47,091 nucleotides of DNA from Elysia marginata (lineage: Eukaryota; Mollusca; Gastropoda; Plakobranchidae): positions 20,257 to 67,347 of the forward strand of contig BMAT01013284.1 of the NCBI GenBank assembly GCA_019649035.1, in the 5' to 3' direction. The notes beneath the pieces were generated by a model. That model ran no database searches. It was not told the DNA's origin and worked only from the letters and a program-made list of their open reading frames with translations. Below are positions 24,501 to 36,500 of this stretch, piece by piece. The position numbers and the translations under genes are program-made. Every line of letters starts with the position of its first letter. Positions within the stretch are counted from its first letter, which is position 1.

Positions 24501-27500
24501 ACTGAATTGAAATTTCAAAGCTGCATAACTTTTTCGATGCTAATCACAGAGCTTAGGTGCAGGAAGTAAAATTGTAGTGTATTAGCTTTACAAAATAAGT
24601 TTTACTCATGTGAAAATGTGCACTAGAGGCAAAGTCATACGATTTTTCAAAAAGCATAACAAAGCTCTAAGTCTAAAACTGGTCATTTTGTAAACAAACT
24701 TGAAAACTTATATTTTTAAGTTGTAGAACTTCTTCACCCATTCAGAGGTGTTTAAAGGATATAATTGGAATAGTTTATCGGGAATGCAATTTCCGGAGGG
24801 AATTAGAGTAGCCGTTCTTGGCTGAAAGGCAGCCAAGTCGTAAGCGCATTTTTTCTTCTAGTTTTCATTGTTTTGTTTACTTCGATCTAATTGGTTTTGC
24901 CTTGATAATTTATCATTTTCACTTTTAAAATTTAAAACAATAAACCATCTTACTTTTGTAAGTCGAACACTTCAACAGCCAAAGCAATATAGATGTTTTG
25001 TTTTTTCTTCTGTTTTGAAAGCCTAAATTCTCTATAATAACTATGGTTGTGGCATATTGGCTCTACTACGTGCTTTTAATGTTTCATTCATATTTTTTCT
25101 TTGTAAAACTAAAAGCTTAATGCCTACTTCAGCCATTTTGTTTGGAGTGGAAGAGAAAAGCGAATGTCATAAGCGACTGATTGCAGCTATTTAACTTTAA
25201 GCAAACCGTTGCATGTCGGTATTCTTTACTTATGAGAATGAACCCACACTGGTTTCATTTAGAGCTATCTCGATGGTGTCAATTGGCTCTGCATTAGCAA
25301 GGCAAAAAACAATGGCTACATTTTGGCGTTTAAGGGAAAAACCTATTGTACCTTTGAAGGAAAAAACTTTAAGTTTATTGTTAAAAACCTTTCAGTTTCT
25401 AGATCTATAATTATGTTATGATAAACATTTTGCATGTGGGCCTAAAAATTTAGCAGCTTGTTCTAGTCTTAGCGAAATAGATTTTTCAACGTTGTCTATT
25501 ACGTATCTAGCGATTTTTCTTCCTTATTCATTAAAGGCATATTAATTTTACTTATTGTGTTATTGTTATGTATACCAGCAACGTGTCAGTAAAGTAGGAA
25601 AGACCTGTCTAACAATAGGTGTGGTTAATTATTTATTTCATAATTATGTCAATTTTGTATGTATTAATGTACAATACAAAACAAATACTTTAAATAAAAG
25701 CAAAGATAAAAAGAGAGCCGCAGGTTGCCGCAGTTGACGTTGAAAAAGACGACGTAGCTTAGATAAATTGAGTGTCTGTTACCAAATATGTTTAAAAAAA
25801 TATTTAAAAATCATCGCAATTTTTCTTGGAATGGATCAAGGTAATTACACTTTAAACTATAAGCCTCAGTGAATTTAAAAAAAAGCAGTTTTCTTTTGTT
25901 GATAACGCTGAGAAAGCGTTGTTTTTTAGGTCTTGTGTTGGACACCTTTCTAACAGGAACAATAACTCTTGTTTTGCCGCTAATCTCATTCCCGATAAGC
26001 TTTACAATAAAGTTAATTTTATGTCAATATACAGCCTCGAAGCAAAATTATGAGATATGATATGAATCTCCTCTAAAGGTGAACAAGAAACGAAATATAG
26101 CCTATAACTTTCCCTTTGAGTACTAAAAAAAAATCGCCTTCTATTTGAATAAAAAAGTGAATAAAAGAAAAATAAAGATTTGGAGAAGAGGAGATAATGG
26201 TAGTCATGCAGGAAACAAGGCCTGTAGACACTAAATCTGGTAAATTAATCTCAGTTCAGTTGTAAGAAACTATGAGCTGGGCAAAAACTCTCCATTCTAA
26301 AGCCGTTACCAAAATCTCCTTCTATTGTGTATCAGATGAATAAAATATTAGATATATGAGATTGAAAAATAGAGAAGTAACTAACAGATAAGAGTACTGA
26401 CAGAGGAAACAGGCTTGCAGACAAAAGTTTTGTCTCCTAATCTGATAACATTCTCATTTCAACGAGCTCAGCAAAACCAAAAACTGAAGCCCTACAGAAC
26501 TAAAATTTACAAAGGTTAGCACACTAAGTACTGTAAAAAAAAGCTTGCTATTTCTTCATGATAAGGCAGTAAGGGCCACCGTTTTTAGTTTTCAAACTTT
26601 TGTATAGACCTACAAACAGTATAGTGATCATTATAGGCCTACTTAAACTCTTTACTTATACAGAGTTATGGATTTTTACTTTATTCTTCTACTTTTTTTG
26701 GTAAAACTTCACAAAAAAAGATCTTAGAAGAATACCGAGGGTGGGTTGGAGAGACATGGTCAGAAGTGAAGATATTTGGAGGCAAACCAAGCAAATACCA
26801 TCTTCAGATGATATTGACGAAAGAAGAAAGAAATGGATGAGACAGGTTAAGGAAAGAAAATAGCAGCATTGTCAAAGAGAGCGCTGGAGTGGAACCTGAA
26901 GAGAGGCAGGCCATGTGGAACATGGTAAAGGGGACAGGAATCAGACCTAAAAACACTTGGAAATGAAATTAGAAGCTATCCGAGGCCTGAGCTAGGGGGT
27001 CTGTGGCTGAAACCCTGACACAGGATGACACACGCAATGTTGATGATTTTGTAAATATCTCGGGTTTTTTTCCCGGTTCACTTCGATTCATTCAATAATC
27101 TGGTTACAGAATCTCCTGGAGCCTCAGCATTAAAGATATGCCGCATGGACAAGTATGGTGGCTGCTGCTCAGGAAACGAAGAAGTTTTTCTCTTGTGTGA
27201 AAAAGTCCAGAAAGGTAATGTAAAGTTAACCAGCTATGCTCTTAAACTGTTTGATGGGTTTCTCATCTGTACAAATTTACCATTACTTTGTATTTAGATG
27301 GCTGCCTAATTGTGAACCCCCTCCCCCTCCTTCCACTTCCTATCAAGTTTTCTCTTCTCTTTCTCACACCCGTCTGATTTATACTGTTTTTTAAATAACA
27401 TTTGAATTTGAAAAAGGTTATGCATTTTGTTTTGTATTTTTACATGTGTAGTAGGATTAAATTTAACGAAACTTAAAGAACTAAAAGCTTAAATAAAATT

Positions 27501-30500
27501 CTAGGCTTCTATAATTTTATTTTGCGTTTTTTTTTCAAGATTATCTCAATTGTTCTTCCTTATGTAATGAAATATTGATACACATCATTTGCCGTAACCA
27601 ATTTAGAATGATCAAATTTGTGTAACTTAATATGTAGCAAAAGAAAAGAAAAAGAAACGCAGACTGAAAAAAAAATAAGTAAGCTTCCTAAATGATAATA
27701 TGAAAACAGTATTTCTAAATCCAGCCCATGTGAATTATGTTCTATTGTTATCTGCAGATGACATTCAAGTGAGATTTGTAGAACAGAATGATGATGGCGG
27801 TGTCGCATGGGAGGCCTATGGAAATTTCGGCCCCTTAGATGTCCATAGGCAGGTGAGTGTCAGATTAGAATCCCAACTCTGGTAGTTTGTAGCATGCAAC
27901 CTGCATAAGAGGTGAAAATCTATGTCTCTGACAAGTCTCTTTTGTCTTAACACTTTTCACATTGAGCACTCAACCAACTGATCATGCCTGAGCCTTTCAT
28001 CTTCAAAGACCTAATGCACTTAAGAATTAAAAAGTAGTAAAACCACTCATATCAATTGACCACCCACTGGCAGCGGTCATGATTCCACTGCTTCTCAGGC
28101 CAACAACCTATCCTTTCATGCCCTAAGCCTTACATCACTGTTGACGCCCCCAGCCTGACATCAACCATCAGCTTTGACTGACGCGTGGTTTTACTTGTCG
28201 AAACAGTAGAATTATGCATCTCATGGTCACGGCCCCCTTCCTTGAGCCTGAGAGACTGTGGTTATCTTGGTTAGCTGCGTGGTACTATTGCATACACAAA
28301 TCCTATCCTTATGCTCAATAGCTAGCTAATGTCAACATTTGATTACATGAGTTATTGCCATGAATAAAAAAAAGTTGTTTTTAAAAGTCTCACCCCCAAA
28401 TGACTTTTTTTTGGAAAACTCAGGTAGATGTTATGGTTTTAAGTTGGCAAGATTTGTATGCAAACAGGGAAAAAAAACAGTGTAAAAACAGTGCATAAAA
28501 AAATAATAACTCCTAAATATCTTTGTTATGCATTTGCTTGCATCACTTATTTGCCTATTGAGTCCACATAAGTTGAATCTGGTCCTTACTGAAAAGGATA
28601 AATGATGGCTCAACTGGTTGGGCAGTTGACCTTCATGCGGAAGGTTGTGAGTTCAACTCCCATTATGGGCCATTATTTTTATGACTTCACTTGGCCCACC
28701 CATCCCTAATTGAGAAGTCTTTGTATAACCCAAGAAAACAAGCACAGCTTGAACTTAATTTTAAATAACCTTATTCTCTAACTGCCAAGAATAACATGAG
28801 GACTCATTTTACTTAACTAATTAAATGATTTGAACAAGTAGATTTCTTATTTCCAAATACATTTCAAAATGTTTTGCCCACAGTATGCGATTGTTTTCAA
28901 GACACCAGCTTATTATAATACAAATATTGACAAAGCAGTCAATGTGTTGATAATGTTGCAAAGGAAGTCGGACAAGGAAGTCAGTGAGCCCAAAGCTTTC
29001 ACTTATTTCCCACAAAACAGAGGTGAGCACATCACTGTTATATTATGTTGGTTTATGTAATTATTTTTTTTCACTGTAAAATGGGTTATGACAGTAATTT
29101 TTCTGTTTATCTAGTACATAGAACTTGGCATTAGTTAATATACTGTAAAAAGATGAATAAAAAGAGAAAATATTTTATTTCTGTCTCCTTTACATTTTTT
29201 TAAAATTTAACATTAGACGGATTATGTTAAATTGTGAGACATGTCTTACGTTTTGAATGTAATGTAAATTTGTTGTTTACAAGTTTGTCAAGAACACATT
29301 TTTTTTTTATATGAGATGCAGAATGCTTTTTAAAAAAAAAATTCATTACACATTTCTGATTCTAGTCATTTATTTGATTTAGTCATATATCTTTTCTCAT
29401 GGCCTGTCTTTTTTTTCTCTTCAAAACTTATCTCTTGGTGCAACCTTAATTTATTTGTTAAATAATATATTTTTGTTTGTGTCGGTACTTTAATCTACCT
29501 TTTATAACAGACTGCAATGGTTTTAGGAGCATAATCTTTTTTAATACCACTTCACAGATATTCTTTACGATATACAGAGATGCCATTTTTAGTTATTTTC
29601 CGTCTATTTTCCACTTTTTAAAGCCTGAGAAACTGGATGAACAGACAAATTTGAACAAGATTGATCATATGAACAATGACAATTCAGTGCCCCTAAATTA
29701 CATAATTTGTAGATATTACTTTATGCAAGAACATTGCAGCATAATTTTGTTGCGTTTTTTTTTTTGTCAGAAAATTTGAATGGGGCCCCTGGATATAACA
29801 TTGAGCATATCTAACAATTGCCTATCAACTTTTTTTAGTCTTTAATTTTTAAAAAAATGTGCTCCTTCAGATAAAGACAACATAGCTAGCAAGAAACGCA
29901 AGCGTATTCCTCTTGATGCCTATGACTTTGGCGGCGGTGATGGTGGTGGTGGAGGTGGGTTTGGGGGGTCAGGTCTGGGAGGAGACGGTGGGTATGGTGC
30001 AGACGGTGATGGAGGCCTTGACCCATCTGGACTTGGTAGGATGGGAGGCGGGTTTGGTGCAGGTGGTGTTGTTGGCATTGGTGGAAATGGTGTCAACAAC
30101 TTCATGATGGCGATGCACGGCAACGGTGAGGAAATTTGTTCCCTGAATTTGGTGTTTTGTTTCTTTTGGTTTTCCTTCATTGCAATACAAAATTTTTTTT
30201 AATTGCATTTTTCTTAGTATTTTCATGGAAATGAGTGTAAATGATTATGTCATTACTATTTGTTAAAGTGTATAATAAAAACCTTCATATTTAAAAAAAA
30301 GTGTCTTATAACTTTAAGCCATGAATGTCATTTTTTTTTTGATCAGAGGAAATTTTTGTTGTAAGCTGCAGATTTAAGTAATTGTTTTATCCCTATACAT
30401 AACATATGGTAATATCACAATTTTTCTTCTTGAGTCATTCAGTTTTAAAATGTATTTGAAACAAATCAGTTCTGTTTTTCAGGTCTCTCTTCCCTATAGA

Positions 30501-33500
30501 CTATTATTGGACACCATCAAATGGAACTTCAAACTCCAAATAAATAAAGTGACAATCTAAAGTTTCTTTTTTATAAAGTCATTATCACTGCTAATTATCT
30601 TAACATTGTAATTACTAATGATAACACAATGTCTGCCTCCACAATTTGTTCAATTATTGTAAGACAGCAATAGTCTTAATTTAATTTTTTTTCTATTTTT
30701 TACAGGACTTCATAGGGGGACTGGCGTGATACCCACTCCTGTTCAGGAAGGTGAGTTATTTTTTTCCCTTGTTCATTAGTTTTATATCCCAGTGGTGTTC
30801 ATTTTTTTCCCTTGTTCATCAGTTTTATATCCCAGTGGTCATTGACTATCAGTTCAATATCCCAGTGGTTATTGACCATCAGTTCTATGTCCCAGTGATT
30901 ATTGACCATCAACTCTATGTCCCAGTGATTATTGACTATCAGTTCAATATTGCAGTGATTTTTTTACCATCAGTTCAATGTCCCAGTGATTATTGACTAT
31001 CAGTTCTATGTCCCAGTGATTATTGACCATCAGTTCTATATCCTAGTGATTATTGACTATCAGTTCAATATTGCAGTGATTTTTTACCATCATTTCTATA
31101 TCCCAGTGATTATTGACTATCAGTTCAATATTGCAGTGATTTTTTACCATCATTTCTATATCCCAGTGATTATTGACTATCAGTTCAATATTGCAGTGAT
31201 AATTGACCATCAGTTCTATGTCCCAGTGATTATTATCAGTTCAATATCCCAGTGATTATTGACCATCAGTTCTATGTCCCAGTGATTATTGACCATCAGT
31301 TCTATGTCCCAGTGATTATTGACCATCATTTCAATATTCCAGGGATTATTGACCATCAGTTCTATGTCCCAGTGATTATTGACCATCATTTCAATATTCC
31401 AGGGATTATTGACTATCAGTTCTATGTCCCAGTGATTATTGACTATCAGTTCTACATCCCATCGACCACACATTAATTTACTCCTTACAGTGAAAAAGAA
31501 ACAAAATGAGTTAAGTTGCAGATTTTGAACATGTAGGTATGCATTCTTTGTTGAAAAGGAATAAAAATAATTTTGAGAAAGTGGATAAACTGTTGTTATA
31601 CCTTGGTAATAAGGTGAGTTATTGCGTTTGGAAGATCGGGAATCATTGAGACTCATTGATAATAAAATGAAGAAAAAAGGATTTAAAAGTTTAACATTAC
31701 AAAGAATGAAGAGATTTCCAACCAGTCCTTACGTTAAAAATCTTATTTCCAGTTGTTATTTCAAGATTTAGAGTTATAGCCCTTAAAAGAAAATATTTTA
31801 CTCTATCTCCAACTTAAGAACATCAACAAAAATGTCATACTTTTAATGTGATTCAACATATCATCTTCAAATAGAAAATAATTGATCATGGGCAACCTCT
31901 CCTATATCTGAATGTAAAAAAACTTCTATTTTTTCACCAAAGTCGATGGTTTTCCCAGCTCCTCACACTTATGTTAAGAAAACTTATAGAAAAATTTTAA
32001 TCTTTGGTAGAAAGTATCATATTTTCTCAATTCCAACGTCAGCACAAGTCGACTCCTTTGATGGGAGTGAGTCATATATTTATTTCTGTGGTTTGTATGC
32101 TTCTTAATTGACGTTATTCTTGCCATGCTTTCAAAATAATCTCCAGTTATAGATTATTGACCTTTTGAAAATTGTACCACTTGTAACATATCTGAACTGT
32201 GTATTTGTTTTGCATTGTTATCACTACTTTAATTGGTTTTTTAGGCTTCAATAGAAAAAGAGATCGTACAGTTTGTTTTTTGTGATAGTAATTGGGAAAG
32301 ACAAAATTAAATTTACGCTTTTTTTCTCTTTTTTTTTATGGGGGGTGGGGGTCAACCTGTGTTCTGTTTCAAACAGGTAATTACAATAGCAAATTTATAC
32401 TTAACAATAAAACTGTATAAAATTAACAGAAACAAGTAGACTATAGCATTTACATCTCAACGGTCTGCAAAAAAAAAAAACAACCCGTGAGATCATGATG
32501 ATTACATATATCTATCATTTTTGTCATTTTGTTTATGAAGTGAGTCTTGTCGAAACCATGTCTTGAAAGCCAGCATGTCATTCATGTTATGCCTATTTGA
32601 GATAGTATACTTTTCATGTTATTTTTAATGAACTGTCTATGTATGTAAAACAGTGGTTCTCCATGTAATTCAATCCCAATAGCTGCAAGAAGCCCTATGT
32701 ATCCAGGTGTGGGGAGCCAGCTAGAGAGTGACCGGCTACGAGCAGAGGTTAACTCAGCAAGATCTACCCCAAGTATGTTCTCCACCGAAAACGATCCCTG
32801 GATTTGTTCGGATATTGAAGTGGATGCAGCGCCTATTGTAGACTCTGATGTGCAGGTACCTTAGATTGTACAAGGACTACTTTATAGCTTTAGAATAAAA
32901 ACCTGATTGGTAAGAGCCCCTTTGCTGTAAATAATTTGACTTCTGGTGGCTAAGGAAAATCCAAAGTGTATGAGGAAGTTACAGTTTCCTTCCACTCATT
33001 TAAAAAATGACCATGAGAGGTAAGCATAGAAAGGTAGAATACAACCTATAGGCAGTCTGCTCACGTAATGGCATTGCACCATTGTAATAAACCCTTATTA
33101 TTACAGGATCTATTCTACAATTCAGGATTTCAATCATTTCTAACTTTACAGAGGCTGCCACACTTTTTCTTCTAGACTTTAAAACTCAAAAGCTATGTTT
33201 CAACCTCTAAACTCAAAATCAAAATTAAGTAGGAAAAATAAATTCAGAATTACCCATACAACAAAATAGAACCACAAAAATATTATCTTGAGGAAAATTT
33301 TACTTGATCAAAGTTCAAGCCCTAAGTTTTCTAGTCATTTGCTTGTAATGTTATCCTTACAAGTGACCTAACAGCTTGCCTCTGGAGAAATTTGAACAAT
33401 TGATTTTTTTTCTAACCATTTTCACTTAAGAATTATTCCAGTCAACTACTAACTTCTTGAAAATGCAAGGTCCAGTCATGTCAATGAAGAAAAAGAAGTA

Positions 33501-36500
33501 AAGGTTTCACACTCTTGACATTGCAATGCTGTTGCTGTTTGTCGTTAACGGTTAACCATCCATATTTAATGTGTATATCAACCAGCAACTGAAGTTTCCT
33601 GGAGATGTTGTCTTTCCTGATGTTGGTGATAATCACATGGGGGCAAATTCAAAACACAAATCAAAGCTACCTGTGCATGAATCTCAAAGTTCTCTTGTTG
33701 GTAGACCTTTAGACAATTCCAAGTATGGGCTTGAGACATGGAACGATTCCGCCTTAGGAAAGTCCATTCAATTCTTGGATCCAAAAAATACTAAAGAGTA
33801 TGAGAAGAGATCTCTGCATGGCATAAGCGATGACAAAGAGGAGACGTCCACGAACAAGTCTTCCTCTATATCCGACTATCATTCCGAGCCAGACATCAAG
33901 GAGTATTCAGTTTCCATTGGATTTAAAAGCGATGAAGGGTTTTCAGAAACCTCAGAGGATGTAGTGGTCAAAGAGAAAGCCAAGTCCTTACCAAAACCAG
34001 AAAAAACTTCCACTCCGGCCAGTACAATCAAAGGTCAGTTTTACCGTTTGATAAAATATATGTAAAAAAAAAAATAGACCAAGGTGATCTGTGAATTTTC
34101 CCAGTGCTCAGTGAGTTTTGTTTGGAAATTTTATACTTAACTGCCTGTAAGCACTTGTAATTTTAGCAAAATATTGTCATTGTCTTTCAAAATTTATTAA
34201 ACGACAAAAATGATCATTTTTGTTATAGGCTCAAACTAGGAAACAAACTCTGTCTGAAGTTGTTTTTTTTTAATGTTGCTCGTTGACATAGTGTGTACGT
34301 TTTGAAACTCCAAGGATAAAGAAAGATACCCAAATATATTGTACGAAAGTTAGATTATATTAGTGAAATTGCACTGTTTCTTGTATTTCCTTTCACTTAC
34401 TGTGTAAATGATTTTATTTGATGAATGTCGACCTAAATAATTCAACCTTGACATGCTCATAGAAACTTCAGTTCAATGTTTGATTCATGGGATTCTTACC
34501 AGATTTGTCTGTTACATAATTGTCCATGTCTTGTGTTTTGTCCAAGAAGTTATAATATTGTTGGCCTGGTTGAGAATGAAAACTTTGATTCTCTGTCTCT
34601 CTGAACGAAATCTGAGAAATCCCCAAATAATTATGTCTAAATTTTGTACAGACTTCAAAGACTGCATTGTAAATGCCTTATAAGCATTTAATTTATACAG
34701 AAAAAGACCTTTTTTTAAAGAAAAACAGCAACAAAAACTAAAAAGATGGGCTACTCTTAAAGAAAGTAATTGCTCTTTAAGAAACCTTTTTTTAGGTAAG
34801 TTTTAATGCATGCTAAGTATTCCTTAAAGTCCTAAAAATTTAGCTAAAAGAACACAGAAAACAGCCCAAGAAATGTTAATAATCTCATGAAGTAAAAAAT
34901 CTGACTTGTGCCTGCTTTAACCCTGTCCCCTAATGTGTAATTTTATACTTAAAGATTTTGCAGAAAACAAGCAAATTTGTTTTCAAAGGTTGGTAAAGAA
35001 CCCATGTAAGACTTTTGATGTATCACTCTCCTTAAAACCAGTTCCCAGGCTTTCAAATTTTTTGCGACCTTGACTACTGGGTCCATTTTTGTAAAAAGGA
35101 AGTAAAATTAGTGCATGTTTAAAATAGTCTTTCTTTGTGTGTAGAGGAAATAGAAAAAAATGTATACCTCCATGGGAATTTCAATTCAGTTAAAAATGTG
35201 TTAAGGAAGGGTTGAACACAAACATAGGAATTTTAATTAAGGATGAATAAAGATAAGGTAAGATTGAATCCAAGCATGGAAATTTTAATTCAGGAAAAAT
35301 TAAGATTAGAAGATAAGATTGCAAAATGTGAATTTTGATTCAGGAAGAATTTGGATAAGAAGGGATTGGATGCAAATATGGGAATTTTAATTCAGATAAA
35401 ATGGGTTAAGAAAGGGTTGAATGCAAACATAGGAATTTTTATCCATACTGAGCAATTTAATGCAAACATGTGAATTTAAATTCAGGAAAAATTGAGATAA
35501 GAATGGAGTGAATGCAAGTATGTAAATTTTAATTCAGGAAGAATTTTGATAAGAAGAGAATGCAAATTAGAATTTATCATGAACTGGTTACCAAGAAAGC
35601 ACACACCTGTAAACAGCAGTGAAAGATCTATACAGGAATTCAATGTGTGTATGTCTTTCCAATCTACTTCCTGCTTAAGTTGGCCAAAACCCAAAACTCT
35701 TGACACTAAATTTGTAAAGACAATTGAGGAAGGAATTTATTCTGTAACATTTATGTCTTTATGACACACTTTACCGTCCAAGTGTCAATGATTTAATTCA
35801 CAGAAATAAGGATTAAGCCAGGTATTTTTTTAATGCCTGATTCTTATGAGGAAGCAAGTTCTACCCTTAGACTACAACACTATTGTAATATTGTAGACAG
35901 ACCACAGCTTGCACTAGACCAGGTGCAGACATACCAAGGGTCACTGATGCATCCAGTGAAAAAAACACATTGAGGAATGGAAAGTTTAACATAAAATACA
36001 ATTAACCAAACTGGCTTAATTATTTACTTTAATCTATATAAAACAGGAAATGAATTAGGATCATTGAAAAAAAAACACCTATTTCCTTTGAAAAACAAAT
36101 GATCATTCTGTCGAGATATTAATGATTATGCACCTTTTTCTTTTAACCCCTAGAAGTGTCACTATGGCTAATATATCAGCAGTATAAACAAGAAATTAAT
36201 TTTTAAAACTCAGACTTAGAGAAATTATGACGTAAAAATAAATACTAAGGAGACCTAAAAAAATTCAAATGCTGCTAATTTTAGCATAATTTTTACATCA
36301 TAGTTCCCCTATGTCTGTGTTTTAGAAATTTATAGTGTTGTATTCTAGGGGTAAAAGCTTCCTTGCAAGAACCAGGCTTGCAACAAGTACCTGGCTTCAT
36401 CCTTTTTTATCCTTATTTTATAAATTACCCTAAATTAAGTAAACTACAAAAATAAAAATCTTGCATCAGTGTAGTTTCTTTTTTTTAGAGAAAATTTTTT

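Larger units (their letters stand above)
23871..27109 (+). other. NF-kB intron 5
   Basis: 3239 bp. It holds a dispersed-repeat copy (about 25738-25792), a diverged tandem duplication (26133-26500) and a decayed LINE piece (26715-27000). The remaining AT-rich DNA has no recognisable exon. Confidence 0.7.

Noticed and set aside
29477..29779. Possible extra NF-kB exon between exons 8 and 9
   Set aside because: Exons 8 and 9 already join in phase at the place expected from p105, and the frame has no similarity to the family.
30478..30500. Extra exon after the acceptor TTTTTCAG at 30480
   Set aside because: The phase required by exon 9 meets a stop codon within six codons.
30751..31656. Repeat-protein-like open frames on both strands
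   Set aside because: Produced by the 30-bp minisatellite. The exon 10 frame meets a stop (TAG) about 30 bp into the intron, before the array.
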